Notes under the pieces: model-generated
What the model saw: the letters and a program-made list of their open reading frames with translations, nothing else
The model's database searches: none
What the model was told of the DNA's origin: nothing
Assembly: GCA_016490735.1 (NCBI GenBank)
Contig: JAEMWC010000619.1
Span: 396,001 to 460,000 of the forward strand
DNA from: Pachyseris speciosa
Lineage: Eukaryota; Cnidaria; Anthozoa; Scleractinia; Pachyseridae
Reading direction: 5' to 3'
DNA length: 64,000 nt
Position numbers and translations under genes: made by a program
In this document: positions 9,616 through 23,500 of the stretch, one piece after another
How positions within the stretch are numbered: position 1 is the first letter of the stretch
How the letters are laid out: the number at the start of each line of letters is the position of its first letter

Positions 9616-12600
9616 CAGGCAGCCCTCAAGCCGGAGCGTTTCAAGAAGGACGTTAAGCTTCTAGTTTGAAAGAAATTGAAGTGAGCGCGATCGGAGAATT
9701 TGATTATCCATAAGACCATGACCTTTCCTTTTCCTTGAGGCAGCGATTAGATTACCATTCTGTTTCTCGAAGCCAAAGAAAGCATTTTTACGCATCAACC
9801 AAACTTGTGTTTACAAACTCGAGGCCAACAGCGCCTGCCGCCTTTTGCTCGTTTGCTCCGCCTTCTCTACGATCATCATCATCATCATCATTATTTGCCT
9901 TTTTTTTTTTTACTTATATATTAACAGTTTATAAAAGTACAATATGTGGCAAGGTGACCACTAGAAACCACCAGGCTTTTAGTTGAGGCCATCCATGTCA
10001 TGTAACTTCTACTCGTCCCCGCAAGCCAGTGGAATTTGGCCCATTCCGCAAAACAAAATACTAAAAAAATGGTTTAATATACCAAAAAATCACCAAAATA
10101 TTCACAAAATATCCCACAACATAGCTTTGTGAGATGAGCAAAGGGATTTTTGATTGCTTGAAACGCGAACGAGATATTAACGTGAAATCCATGTTAAGTG
10201 GCTAAAAAACGATGTTTAGGTTGAACTCCGACCTTAATCGAGACTCAAACTCATGTTTTGTTTATATAATCGCGCAAGGCCGAGAAGATTAAGGCGCATT
10301 ATTTTTCACGCGTATTTTCACCCATATTTTCACAGACTGCCCGAGTCGTCGTGTAGCGACGAGGGCAAGTTTGCTGAATTTGAAACCTTTGTGGAAGCTT
10401 GATCTCCACGCATGCATGACGAATACAGCCTTTGCAGTAAAAAAAAAAAATGTGCAGAAGATGAAGACGTTGTTGTGTTCAGAATGAATAAACCAAGTGC
10501 GAAAGCCACGTGTTCAGGCAATCAGGAGCTTATATTTTTGACGCTCGACCAATCGGGAGCCAGTAATTTTGCTCTCGTTGGAAGTCAAATTAATTAAGAG
10601 AAAATGCCTTCTGCAAAATTTAACTGAGTGAGAGAAACACTAGGTTATGAAATTCCAAAAGGTGAACTTTGTTGTGCCGTTTAGATGGATGAGAGGGGAA
10701 TTGTTCTTGTAAAAAGCTCTAAACTTGGATCGCCGGACATCGCGCCTGCCTGGTGGATTTGCTTGGTTGAAATTTCAAGTAATGGCTTAAGTTTACAGTT
10801 GCGACCAAGCGTTTTCACTTCACTGCATCTTATTTTTTTTTGGACAAACCGTTTGTCATTTTCATTGAAGTGTGATTTTCAAGCGGTGAAACTTGCACAG
10901 GACAGGTGAATCAAATTAAATTAACATCTGATTAAACTGCATGTTGTTTAATTTTTTTCAGGAAGTAAGCTATGTTTTCGTCCTTTTTTCCTTTGAGCCG
11001 GCCGATAAATTGCAGCAGCTATTTGTCTGGTTTGCTTACGAGAGACTGTTTTCAGTCGGGGGTGGACTGCGGAGGAAAAATTTATCTTTTTACAAACACT
11101 TTGACGTAGAGTTAAGGATTAATTTTCACTTGTATTTTCAAAACGTTCAAAAATCGCCCTCGACGCGTTGTTTGTGACGACCATGAAAATCCGTATTGAA
11201 ACGATCTTACTTCTACCCGGCCTCGTGCGATTATGTAAACCAAGAATTGAAACTGTCGTTAAGGAACTGGTGTCTTTTCAGAATTTGTCGGCATCCGCTT
11301 ACATTGTTACTTGAATGCACCTGCTCATCGTCTAACTGCGAAAAAGAAAGTCTGAAAGAATTTGACTGAGTCAAACTAACTTATTCATCTTTTAAGAAAC
11401 GAAATAAATTGTTACACTGACTTCGCGGTGTGCTGGCTGCCATTTGAATTGGACAGCCGAGTAACTGAGGAAAACATAACATTTTGCCATAATTTAAAAC
11501 GACAATTCGAGAAAAGAGATGTCCCATTTACAAGTACTATACTTCATTTCTTTTATATGTTGTTCAGCCGTATCCCTAAGCCATGAAACATACGTAAACT
11601 ACATGTCTTTAAACGCGGCCGCAACAAAAGGGACAATGTAGGAGGTAGAACTAAAAGGCCTTTTAGGTTCTTCCGTTAACATGGCAGCTGTATCATAAAA
11701 CTCGACAGGAGCACTCGATAACAAAGGCTTAAAGCCGGTAAATCGTGGTAAATGGGCAATAATAGCGTGAAGGAATAAAAAATCTCATCCGGTTGTTCGG
11801 TAATTTTCCTTTGAATTAAACTGAAAAGCTGCTTTGCGTGCATTTACTGACTGTGAAACTGTTAGCGCAAATAGTGACTGAACACTGACACTGACACTGA
11901 CACGTATGCATAACAAATTCGATCAGTTCTCATACCAAACGATTTCAAGTGTACGGTAAGTGCGTATTATATATATAAACATTGTATTTTTTCTGTTACA
12001 TTGGAAATCAGGGAAACACAAAAAGAAAAGTTGAGACAAATGATTCTTGCACTGAAAATAGACCGGAAAAAATCTTCTTTTATCAAATTTTGCAGATACA
12101 ACTGTTGGCTTCAAGAGACATGTTTGCCCTTCGTTGAATGAAAGGAATGCTTTTGATACTGTTTTTAAAATGAAAAAAAGAAAAGAAAGAAAAAAGAAAA
12201 CCTTTTTTGGCGCCGTTGTATACGACGTTTTCAGATAATCCCCTTTAAGGTATTCATAGCAAGTTTTCTCCAATTGAAAATGCTCTTTTGTCGTGCTTCA
12301 TGGGTTGAAATTAGAGACATTTTTGTTCTCATTTACTGCAAACGGTAAACAGGGCAGAAATAATTACCATTTTCTTGCATTTGCCATTTTCTTTTTAATC
12401 TCTGTTCCCATGTATAGGTAAGGGACAAACTTAACAATAATATTTCAGAAGGTTCCATGCACTCATCAATTCTCTTAAATAGAATTAACTGATAATCTGA
12501 TCTTTGCCGTTTGCAGTAAACAATATGTTAGATTTCTCTATGGACTCAGTTTCTGGTAAGACCATAGAAAAAAAAATTGTTGTCGTTATCCACGCAGGAT

Positions 12601-12959
12601 AATAGATTTAATGACAAAAGTCCCTTCGTCCTGTCATTTTTGTGCTATGTGCTCCTTCCCTCTCGACGCCATGCATGTTTACAACTAAGTGTAAATTGAA
12701 TCTCAGTCCTATGGTCTCGAATACACTAAGGCGCAAGCGCATTGAGGAACAAACGATGCGCGCGTTAACCTGGATGCTAACAAAGACAAATATCCGCACT
12801 TGAGGGAAGGAAGTTTGATACGATTAAAGAAGTTTAAAGAAACTGAGGATATCAAGCAATTGAAAACAAAATATCGCGAAACGATGGGAAAAATTATAAC
12901 CGTAGGTGAAATTCAAGCTTATGAAAGCTTTCAAGCTAATAGACTAATATCACGCTTGT
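9616..12959. other. Long intergenic stretch without recognisable gene
   Basis: Contains a short CAT array (about 9870-9893), a poly(T) at 9899-9910 and a poly(A) near 10440-10450. The open frames (for example 11923-12273 minus) are of chance type and rich in Phe, Leu and Lys from AT-rich sequence. No defined element ends were found. Confidence 0.55.
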
Positions 12960-13084
12960 TGTGAACAATAGATTTGCCCGTCCAGCCTCGTCCACAAAAC
13001 GAGTAAACACAAAGGATCTTAATCCAATGGGAACTAGAACTCATCCTGATGACGAGTCTGGACGGGCAAAATCTATTGTTCAGC
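12960..13084. mobile_element. Short palindromic MITE (TGAACAATAGATTT ends)
   Basis: About 125 bp bounded by inverted termini of some 30 bp: TGAACAATAGATTTGCCCG at the left and CGGGCAAAATCTATTGTTCA at the right. The inverted match extends through CCAGNCTCGTC. It is non-coding; the 83-codon frame starting at 12961 is produced by the repeat. Confidence 0.7.
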
Positions 13085-14495
13085 AGAAATGTGATATCGG
13101 TCTATGCTTTAAATCACTTTGGAATCCCTTCCTAGAAAAATGTGTGGGGCGTAGGTGGTTTCGGTCCGAGAATTTTTCCCTTGTAAATATCAATTCCAAC
13201 GAAAAGCCGTAGAAACTGAGTTGACGCGTTGGCCAGTGGCAGTCCGATTCCTGTTTGCTGGGCTTTATGGGATTTTTAGTCGTTTTGATCAAAGCAGCAA
13301 CTTTGTATATTCATGAAAGCATCGACCCTATTACGTTTTTAGGAACTCAAGAGCTTTTTGCTTTATTCTTGATCTAGATATAGAATTGCTTTCTAAAAAA
13401 AATTAAAAAAGCTCGATATTGCTCTACACTGCATGAAGGAAGTTTAAGCCAACACCTTGGCTGGAATCGGAACTAATCACAAATGGAAAAGATGGTCTGC
13501 ATTGTCCAAACTAATATTTGTTTGTGTTTGTTTGATGTATTAAAGACCAATTACAGAGACATCTTCTAAACTGAATAGTTAAAGTACTTTTAACTCTATG
13601 CCTAGGAAAACAGCTGCCTTATTCAGTTATAAAGCAAACAAAATGCTTTGTTAGATTTCGTGCGGCAAATCCGCTCTACGTGAGCCATTGAAAAAGGTTG
13701 CGTGAAACATCGCTGCTGCCAGGCTGAAAATACAGAGCAAATTGAATCTCAATTTACTGCATATTGAACCAAATATGACATATCGCCTGTATTTAGCAGT
13801 GGCGAGACAAAATATATTTATCAGTTCATACTGACGCTATCGTAATGAAGAAACTTCTAGACCTCACATGAAGCTACATGAGTGTCACAGTGGTTTATTT
13901 CCCCCAGTTCAGTTAAAAGAATATACCAAATAAAGTGGTACTCTGATTAATTGACTAAATGTTTAGGTTTCTGAAAAGAAAAGGTGATTGAATCCATAGA
14001 GGAGCTATATGTAACTGATCTAAAAGGGTGACATATAAATTCATGATCACGTATACTAAGGAGAATGAAGACTCACAGAGATATATAGCGGATATATTAA
14101 CGATTTAGGAAAAAAAAATTTTAAATTTAAATACGATTTTTCTGATTAAGTGCAAGTTTATTAGTGGTTTAACTGTTTAAGTATGATTTATACGTTTGTT
14201 TTTCAATTCAAGTGACTGCCATTTCCCTTTTCCGCGGCAACTTCAATGCTTGTTTTATTGGTATTTGTCATATATCATGACGTCCTCTCGGACGTCATCT
14301 TTTTGAGGAAACGCTGATGGATGTGTCTTAAGAAGCCGCTTTATGCAGATCTGATGCGAAATAGAGAATCTCCGCGTTCTTCTTTCTTGCCATAGGATTA
14401 CTTTGGATGAACAACTCTTGAATTAAAGGAATTTAAAGAGAGCCGAAAGTTCGTCACTCTTCTCATAGTTACCCATTGACTGTCAACTTAAGACG
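13085..14495. other. Upstream region of nAChR gene A
   Basis: No coding exon was seen before the ATG at 14496. The 5' UTR and promoter should lie here, but no convincing TATA or initiator could be assigned. A short CpG-containing palindrome GATGACGTCC-like (ATGACGTCCTCTCGGACGTCAT, about 14277-14300) resembles paired CRE half-sites; this is only suggestive. Confidence 0.4.
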
Positions 14496-14583
14496 ATGTG
14501 GTTGTATCTGGGACAACTAACAGTTACCCAAGTAATGATCCCGTTGGCTGTGTTCTTCCTCAAAGGGAGTTTGTCAAGTCAAG
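14496..14583 (+). CDS. nAChR gene A exon 1 (signal peptide)
   Basis: The ATG at 14496 opens [12 protein letters not shown] followed by a hydrophobic core ending near KGSLSSQ. The donor is AAG|GTGAGT and the phase is 1. The start is chosen because gene B begins with the parallel MWLWLH. Confidence 0.88.
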
Positions 14584-17500
14584 GTGAGTGCATAGCTCCA
14601 ATCCTGAACTCGTCAAGTGTAGTCCTGTAACTTAGGATAACTGCAAATCGCTCGTTCAAAAGTGGAGTCTTGCATGCATACTGCTCATTAGTTTTTGCAT
14701 GGCCCTATAAATTATTAAGTTTAACTGTGAATTTGGAGTGATCAAACTCAAGACTCAGCCTCGTCAAGGTTTGTGGCCTTAGTGCCCTTAGAGTGGCTTC
14801 AGCTTACCAGATCACATTAATTTGTGAGGTATATCCTATGCTTTATTCAAGCTACGTTTAGCGTAAATTTGCTCGTTAATAAAAATTGTTGGAAATTCTA
14901 AAATGTCAGTCAACCATAATTTCCCCTGTGTTACTTCTTGTTTGCTAAGGCACAGTTTTACGCTCAGTTTCTGACAAAGTGCTAGCTAGCGCATTCCGGC
15001 AGACGCTCGATCCAGCAACTACTCCGCATCAGGAAGATGGTACCAGAAAAAAATCCCTTCGTTCTCTTAACCATATGGTGATATACATACTAAAATTAGA
15101 CCCTTCATTCAGTTAGTGGCAATAAGTTGATTGACTGACCTACTTGTCAAGTTTCCTTTGTTTTTGCCGTTTGCGATTTCTCCATTCCGGGGCTACATCG
15201 ATCAAAAAGCATTTCGGAAAACATTGGAAAATAAACGGGTATTCGATTATGTTCGAGAAAAGAACGATTTTTTAATTTATTGACGTACTTGCTAGCCCTT
15301 AATATTAATATGTCGATTTATTCCTTTTCATCCCTTTCAAAGCCAGTCATTCGAGTTTCAGAATTGATCTTAACAATTGTATTTCGAAAAGTGCTTGTGG
15401 CTGCAGAAATGGAGCTTGTAACTAACCCTAACAACTGTCAAGATTTTTTGTTCAATGGGCCCTCAGTGCCGCCCTACTGCGCTGCCAGTTAATTTTTTTA
15501 TAGCTTCTAACACACTCTTACAAAGGACAGAACAGTTGTCGTTGTTGTTAGCTTCTTTCAAACGTTGCTCGGTTAATTGGTCCGACTATAGAGCTCTATA
15601 GTAAAGAATTTGATGTTGAAACCTTTATAATATTGTAGAAAACATGGAAGGCATTGGGCCCTTTTCTAAACTTTTAATCAATGAGGGTGGCATCTGAATG
15701 CAATTAATATCGAAATTAAAGATGACATCTCAACTATCTAGACAGAATTGTAGTTTTCGGTACGATGCTCTTAATATTTCCAGAGCCGTTAACTCGAGAA
15801 ACCACTCAACAAGTATTTGATTGATATATGTTCTCTTGTGAAAGAGTAAAGTTTCTTCGGATATATTTCCAGGAAGGAATGGAACGAGAAGGATGGGAGA
15901 TGACGAACAACACTTGATCGATTACTTATTTTCAAACTACAACCCTCGACTCCGCCCAGTCCTAAAGACATCAGACCTGGTCACCGTGACGTTTGGAATA
16001 TCCCTTCATCAAATCATAGATGTGGTATGGCTTCCTTTTCGAACATTGATATAGTTAATTCATGCATTTTAGACCACTACCTAAGGCCGGGTTGAGAACA
16101 GACAAGACTTCTCCTAACTCCTACTCTAGGCAGTTGAGCCATAGAAAATTATGGCTGTTTGGTAGGCCTGGTAAATCAGGCCTCTTGTAAATTAATAAAA
16201 AAAGACCAAAACATCCTGATTCTTAATCTATAGTAGGCTTGAAACACAGAAAATCCAGGTTGTCTGGCAAGCCTTATAAACGTGGGCCCTAATAAATTAA
16301 TGCAAAAGACAAGAGTCTCCTGATTCTTAATCTAGGCTCGAGACACCGAAAAGGCTGGTTGTTTATTAGTAAGCCTGATAAATCTGATCCCTTGTAAATG
16401 AATATTCGTTCCTCGATACTAAATTCTTATTTTATCGTCCTCACCATCAGTCCTTATTCACGCCTCTTTTAGATAGAAGGGAGTTTAAGCAACGAGAACG
16501 ACGACGACAACGAGAACGTCACAAAACTGTAGCATTTGTTATACTTCGCCAGCGGTCTATTTCTGGTGCATGCGCATGATATTAAAGTGTGTTCAGTACG
16601 TCCGCCATCTTGTGAAGGTTGTGTTCGTACACTTCATGGTGTCAGAAGCCGGATGGAGCACCTAAAACCGCCTGAAGATCTGATACTGAGTGCGACGACG
16701 AATAAGGCCGAGGCATGGCGGCGATGGAAGATGTCCTGGGAGTTGTGCAAAGTGGCAACTGGCCTCGATAAAAAGGAGGAGAAAATTCAAGTCGCCACGT
16801 TGCTCCATGTGCTTGGCAAAGAATGCGTGGAAGTCTATTCAAACTTCCTGTGGGAAGACGAAGGTGATCGTGAGAACATTGCGGCGGTGGAGGAGAAATT
16901 CGAGGCTTATTGTGCGCCGTTGACATCAAGGCACTTTAATCGCCATCTGTTTATCGAACGTAAACGACAAGAGGGCGAGACAGTCGACGAATTTTGTAGC
17001 GCACTGAAAACGCTAGCCAAGAATAGTGATCTCGGCGATAAAGAAGAATCCTGGATAACGTCTATGTTAGTTCTGGGCCTCAAAGACCCGAGTTAGAAGG
17101 AACGACTGATGGAAAGGGATCAGAATCTGGAGAGAACAATACAAACAGCTCGTATCGCCGAAACAAGTAAACAGCACATGAAGAGTTTAAAGGATGAGAG
17201 CAGTAAAGTCGAGAAGGTGGATTCAGTGGACGGTTCAGCTCGTAAACATCAAGGTGGGATGGTGTATAGGAACTGTGGTATTTTGCATGGGAAAGATTTA
17301 TGCCCTGCTGTTGGACGACAATGCCACAAGTGCAAGAGGATGAATCATTTGCAAGAATGTGTCGAACGTCTGGAGGACAAAAGAAACAGGTAAATACAGT
17401 TGATGATTATGACTCTGACCATGAGACTATGTTTATTGGCACCGTCAACTCAGGAAACCAAGAGTGGGTTGAAACAGTTGACTTTGGCAATGTTCAAGAG

Positions 17501-20500
17501 GTGTTTAAGCTAGACACTGGTGCCCAGTGCAATGTTTTGCCAAAAACTGTGTATGACCAAATTACAACTATGCCTTTAATGTCCTCCTCAGCAAGACTAG
17601 AAAGTTACTCGAAGAAAGTTACTCGAAGACTATCGGAGGCAAAAGTATCTTGGATGAATTTCCAGAAGTATTCCAGGGGCTGGGCTGCCTGCCTGGAAAA
17701 TACCATATCAGTATTGACCCCTCTGTCCTACCTGTCATCCACCCACCGAGAAGAGTTCCGCACTCAAAACGAGACCCATTAAAGAAAGAGTTAGATCGCA
17801 TGGAAAATGTTGGTATCATTGAGAAAGTGCCCTTAAAATTAACCTGTGGATTGGGTGAGCAGCCTTGTGTGTGTTGATAAACCGGATGGGTCTATTCGGG
17901 TGTGCCTTGATCCAAGGGATCTTAACAATGCTATAAAACGGGAACATTTTCCACTGCCACTAGTGGAAGATATCACAGCCAGTTGTGCAGGAGCCACATT
18001 GTTTTCAACCTTGGTGCTGAAAAGGCTTTCTACCAAATTCAATTGGATGAGGAGAGTAGCAGACTTCTGACCTTTAACACCCCATTTAGGAGGTATCGTT
18101 ATTTGAGGATGCCAATGGATATCAAGTCTGCCCCAGAGGTATACCAACGAAGAATGGAGCAAGTGTTTGAAGGGCTCCCGGGTATGAAAGTTATCATGGA
18201 TACCCAACTGAGAGCTGTTTTGCAGCGTGCCCGGGATAACAATCTGCGATTGAAGAAGTCTAAGTGTCATATCGAGCTGGAAGAGGTGAAGTTTCATGGC
18301 CATATTTTCACAAAGAATGGTTTGGAAACGGATCCAGAAAAAGTCAGAGCAGTGGTCGAGATACCTAGGCCAGCTGACAAGGCTGGTGTTCAAAGACTGC
18401 TGGGCATGTTGAACTATATTAGTAAGTTTGTCCCAAACATGTCAGACCTTACTGCACCCCTGCGAGAGCTGTTGCATCAGGATGTAGAGTGGCACTGGGA
18501 GGAATAACAGGAAACTAGTTTCAAGAAAGTCAAGGAAGCTCTTGTTCTCTCTCCTGTGTTGGGGTACTATGATGCCAAGAAAGAGTTAACGCTCCAAGTG
18601 GATGCAAGCTCAACAGGTCTGGGTGCAGCACTGATCCAAGAAGGGCAACCTATAGCCGACGCTTCAAAGGCATTTACGCCCATACAACAGAAGTGGACGC
18701 AAATAGAGAAGGAACTTTTAGCTGTGGTATTCGGATGTGCAAAATTCGAAGAGTATATGATGGGTCGCAACGTCACCACAGAAACGGATCATAAGCCTTT
18801 AGAGTCGATTATTAAGAAGCCTTTATATGCATCACCATTGCGCCTGCAAAGGATGCTGGTTCAACTCCAACGTTACCCACAAATCAACTTGGTCTACAAG
18901 CGTGGTACAAGTCTCCATTTAGCTGATGCTCTGTCTCGAGCCCATCTGGAGGAGCAGCTGACGAATGATGAACAGTTAGACATAACCTTAGTAGCACATA
19001 TGATCTCAGACCCACAGTTGGCCAGGTTCGTGGAAGAAACCAAGGAAGACGAGATCCTTCCTGAGCTGCAAAAGGTAATCTTGTCTGGTTGGCCTGAGTC
19101 AAGAGGTCAGGTGCCGGTGAAGCTACAAGAGTTCTGGAATTACCGAGATGAGCTCACCGTAGGCCATGGGTTGGTCTTGAAGGGCCAGAAGATATTCATA
19201 CCTAAACGTTTAAGAGGAGAGATGCTTGAGAAATTACATGATGGACACCTGGGTGTGAATAAGACTCTAATGAAAGCACGTGATGTCTTGTCCTGGCCAG
19301 GCATGGCCACGGAAATAGCTGAGAAAATCAGCAAGTGTAGTGTCCGGTGTGTCTAGAGAATCGGCCAAGTCAGCAGTCTGAACCGCTTAAGTCACGCGAG
19401 ATTCCACCTCTGCCTTGGGCTAAGGTTGGCACAGACCTCCTGCACAAGAATGGTCGGAACTACCTCGTAACCATTGATTATTATTCGAAGTGGCCAGAAC
19501 TGACTTTACTTAAGTCCATGACCAGCACTGCAGTTATCACTGCTCTAAAGTCCCAGTTTGCAAGATATGGTGTCCCATCCGTTGTCATGTCTAACAACGG
19601 TCCATGTTACAGTTCAGAGCAATTCAAGCAGTTTTCACAAGATTGGTATTTTGATCATGTCACGTCAAGTCCTGGCTACTCGCAGTCGCATGGGGGAGTC
19701 GCATGGGGGGATGTAGCATTCGTTATACTTCGCCAGCGGTCTATTCCTGGCGCATGCGCATGATATTAAAGTGTGTTCAGTACGTCCGCCATCTTGTGTA
19801 CGTTGTATTCTTACACTTCAAAAACAATAGGATTAATGAGGGAAAACAATTGCTCTGCATGTGCGTTTCACATTTTGGTAAATTAATTACTTCTTTGCCG
19901 TCCTCCGCAAAACAACAACATGAAATAACCAAATAATATGTTTTCTCGAGAACGTGAGCGCATGACGGCAAATTTCCTTACTTTGACGTCGTTCATAGCA
20001 ATTTCGTCTCTGGACAGTTCGCCAGCATTTTTTTTAGTTAAACTGTTTGGAATGGGGAGCAACGGGATGGCGTAGTGGTGAGAGCACTCGTCTCCCACCA
20101 ATGTGGCCCGGGTTCGATTCCCGGACTTGGCGTCATATGTGGGTTGAGTTTGTTGTTGGTTCTCTACTCTGCTATGAGAGTTTTTTCTCCGGGTACTCCG
20201 GTTTTCCCCTCTCCTCAAAAACCAACATTTCCAAATTCCAATTCGATCCGGAATTTTGAGGGCCACAGGTTTGTCAGTCATAGACTGACAAGTGCTACCC
20301 TCGTTAAACAAAGTTATTTATTTATTAACCGTGAAATAGTCAGTTACAACAACGATAAGTTCTATTTCGAGATATGTTTTCGTTGCCGTCGACGTCGTCG
20401 TTGCTTAAGCTCCCTAGTCTGGGGACAGGTGGCCAACCCATCACCCATCCTCCATCTGCGTATGCGTACGCTATATTCATACTTTGTGATCTTTTTGTCA

Positions 20501-23500
20501 GGATGAAAAGAACCAATTACTGCAAACGAGCATGTGGGTTCGACAGGTAAGAAGCAATCCCGTAACAGTTTGTATTCCAGTCTTCACAATCAACAAAAAC
20601 GCGGCTTAAAGCTCTGGCTAAACGAGGCAACAATGTTGCGGCAACAATTTGAGCGCGAGCATGTTTTCACGATATTTCCCCGTTTACCCACCCGAGGAAA
20701 CATTGTTGCGAAGACAAAAAATGTTTCTGAGGGAGTTCAGAAACATTTTTTGTTGCCGCAACAATGTTTCCTCGGGTAGCTAAACGGGGAAACATCGTGG
20801 AAACAAACGCGAACTCAAATTGTTGTCGCAACATGTCATGTTATGTTATGTTATGTTATGTTATATTATGTTATGTTATGTTATATCTCTCACTTAGTAC
20901 GCGCGCTGTAATTGGTCGATTTTGCGGGCCGTATTCTACAGTACGGCCCACTTGATGTCAACTAGTTTTCTTTCCCGCGCGCCGGATTAACCTCGGAGAT
21001 TGTCGCACCGTATATGTAGAAACGAAATCTCAAAATTCATCCTAAGAAACTTATAATATATGCCTCTTACTAACCTCGTTTTCTTTGTCGATACTCGGTA
21101 AGTTACGGATCTTCGTTTCTTACACGTAGTTTGTAACGAATGTCACGTACGTGACGTGACGTGACGTGACGTGACATGTCACGTACCCAGATGCCCTATA
21201 TTCTTCTTCATCATCTTTTTCCGTTCCGTCTTCCCCTTTTCTTTGTCTTAGGTATGGAATAATCCCTTCCTTACGTGGAATGAATCCGAGTTTGGAGGAA
21301 TAAAATCCATCAATGTCAAGTCAAGCGAGGTCTGGACACCTGATATCTATCTTTACAATAAGTAAGTCATTCGAGTGCCATGCCATGTTATTGAATAACA
21401 TTTGTTTTGCAGATAATATTAATAATAATATTTAATATTTCTATAGCGCTTTTTACAATGAGAGATCAAAAGCGCTTTCCATATCTTAAAAATAAAATAA
21501 ATTAATGAATCAAATTACAATGATTAATATAGAAGTGATTAAAAGTATGTAATAATTGTAATATGTGCAAGGAAAATATAATAATTCTTAAAATTTTACT
21601 AAAGTAAACCTATCTGCAAACGCTTTCCTGAATAGAAATGTCTTTAAATTTTTCTTGAATGTCTCAACTGATGTGACATCTCGTAGACTTGGCGGTAGGG
21701 CGTTCCATAATTGTGGTGCGGCCGCCTGTACTGTATGTACGGCCGCCTGTACATTGAATGAAAAGAGTTGGAGCAGAGAAATAGTTTCCTTTTATGATAA
21801 TAATTATAATAACAGCCTTACTGTAACCTCAAGCTAACCTAATCGGGAAGAATAAAGGGGGTTCGTTTCTAAAGAACTGTGGTGCTGCGTCGGTGGGAGA
21901 GTGAAACACGAACATTTGGTTTATCAAACGGTAAGCTGACGTTTGGAAGGTTAGCCCTTCGTCAGAGCGAATCGAGGAATTGTGTGCTGTGTATCCGCAT
22001 GGTTTATATACAGAAGATGAAGCTACGCTATAGGGTGGTAACGTGGTAACGTGAAAAAAAGGAATAAATGAATTGAATGAAAAGCGTTCGTTGATACCGT
22101 GGCGACTTTTATCAGCATCAAGCTCGTCCAACCTGTTAACAAGAAGAAACTGCTAGTTCCACCTTAGTTCAAGCCCACAGTATCACAAGACCGCAGTTAT
22201 TTCCATGGCAACACGAGAAGATTAGTTCTCCAGACTAATTAACACAAAAAATTGCTAAAAATACTGCAATCCCTTAGCAAGTAAACGGGGTTGTTACTTT
22301 TTTATTTTACCCTGAAACATTTTAAATCACTATCGATCGTAACCCCTCAGGGAAGACTTTTCAAATACCTTTCCTGAATTCTTCGGACTTATCAACAAAT
22401 TTAATGATTTGAAGGCTATTTGGATAAGTTCAGATTTGAAAGAAAGCATGGGTTTCCCCGCCACCTCTCTCCCTTTATCGTCTCCAAGTAATTATCCAAA
22501 TATTAGATAACCTCGCCAACCTTCTTCTTTCAGCGTGAACAATGAACGGGAAGGAGGCATGGATCAGTTTGTTACACAGATAGTTATCAACTCCACTGGC
22601 TGGAGTAAGTGGCTTGCCCCTGCTATCCTATCTAGCGCCTGCAAGATGGACGTCAAATATTTCCCTTTTGATACACAGGTGACCAACATGGGCGTAAAGT
22701 ACATATGTTGCGGGTAAAAATTAAATTCAGACAAGAGGCTACAATTAGCCTAAACCCGGGCTTGCAAAAAACAGTATTGTATCCCTAACTTAGTGCTAAA
22801 CAAAAGAATAGAGGAAAGTCTGTCTTTCTTACATCGGACGCATTGCCGTGTTTAGCTTGTGTTGGAGTCTATTTCTTTAGACCCCTATCAACATATATTC
22901 CTCTAAAATACAGCTCAACCATTGAGAACAGTAATTATAACACTTGTAAAAAATAGTTCTAAAAGAACAAGAAAAAGAGAAACAGAAAAATAAAGCCCGT
23001 GATATATACCACTAAAAGACATCAAACCCGGGTTAGCTGTGTCACAGGCAAGAACAGTGACTACTCTTTGTCTTTGGCCATCGTAGCTTAACAAGAAATA
23101 ACACACAAACTGCGGTGATAAACATGACAATAGAACGCATTGTTGGAAAACAAAAATAAAACTATATCGTTTAATTAACTTGACGTTTCGTATGTTTCGA
23201 CATACATCTTCAGAAGTGACCGTTAGGAATTAAAGTAACAACTAAATTTGAAATTTAAGATAAGTAACTAATTAACAATAACCTTGACAGAAGCTAAAAA
23301 TAATTTGCATATAAAAGATGCAAACTAATAGAGATACAGCTTTTCGCTGCTTACATTTTCATTTAAGGTAGGTTTCAATTCTCTAATTAGTAGAGTCTCC
23401 TTTATCTTGCAATGAGTATCTGACCGACCTTTCGCCAATATCTCAAAGTGGTCCCATTTTAAGTTGTGACCAGTTGACGTGACGTGGTCTGCGATAGCAG

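Larger units (their letters stand above)
16528..19820 (+). mobile_element. Degenerate Ty3/gypsy-like LTR retrotransposon with 5-bp TSD
   Basis: Two near-identical 109-bp LTRs (16528-16636, 19712-19820), beginning TGTAGCA and ending CTTCA, are flanked by a perfect 5-bp duplication AAAAC (16523-16527, 19821-19825). A TGG-initial primer-binding-like site follows the 5' LTR and a G-rich polypurine tract precedes the 3' LTR. Inside, gag, protease, reverse transcriptase, RNase H and integrase appear in Ty3/gypsy order but with stops, frameshifts and deletions. It lies in intron 2 of gene A, in the same orientation, and is not expected to be mobile by itself. Confidence 0.9.
16478..20416. mobile_element. 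Inverted-repeat element (GGGAGTTTAAGCAACG ends), copy 2, split by two insertions
   Basis: Starts GGGAGTTTAAGCAACGAGAA and ends CGTCGTTGCTTAAGCTCCCT, collinear with copy 1 at 1821-2187. The LTR retrotransposon 16528-19820 is inserted after the first 45-50 bases and a SINE near 20055-20315. Removing both leaves an element of about the same length and order as copy 1, so it was the oldest insertion here. Confidence 0.75.

Noticed and set aside
15280..15492. 70-codon frame in gene A intron 1 as an alternative exon
   Set aside because: No fit to nAChR exon lengths or phases; exon 1 to exon 2 joins in phase without it.
20055..20130. Possible tRNA gene (A and B boxes present)
   Set aside because: Acceptor and anticodon stems do not close and the sequence continues into a SINE body shared by several copies.
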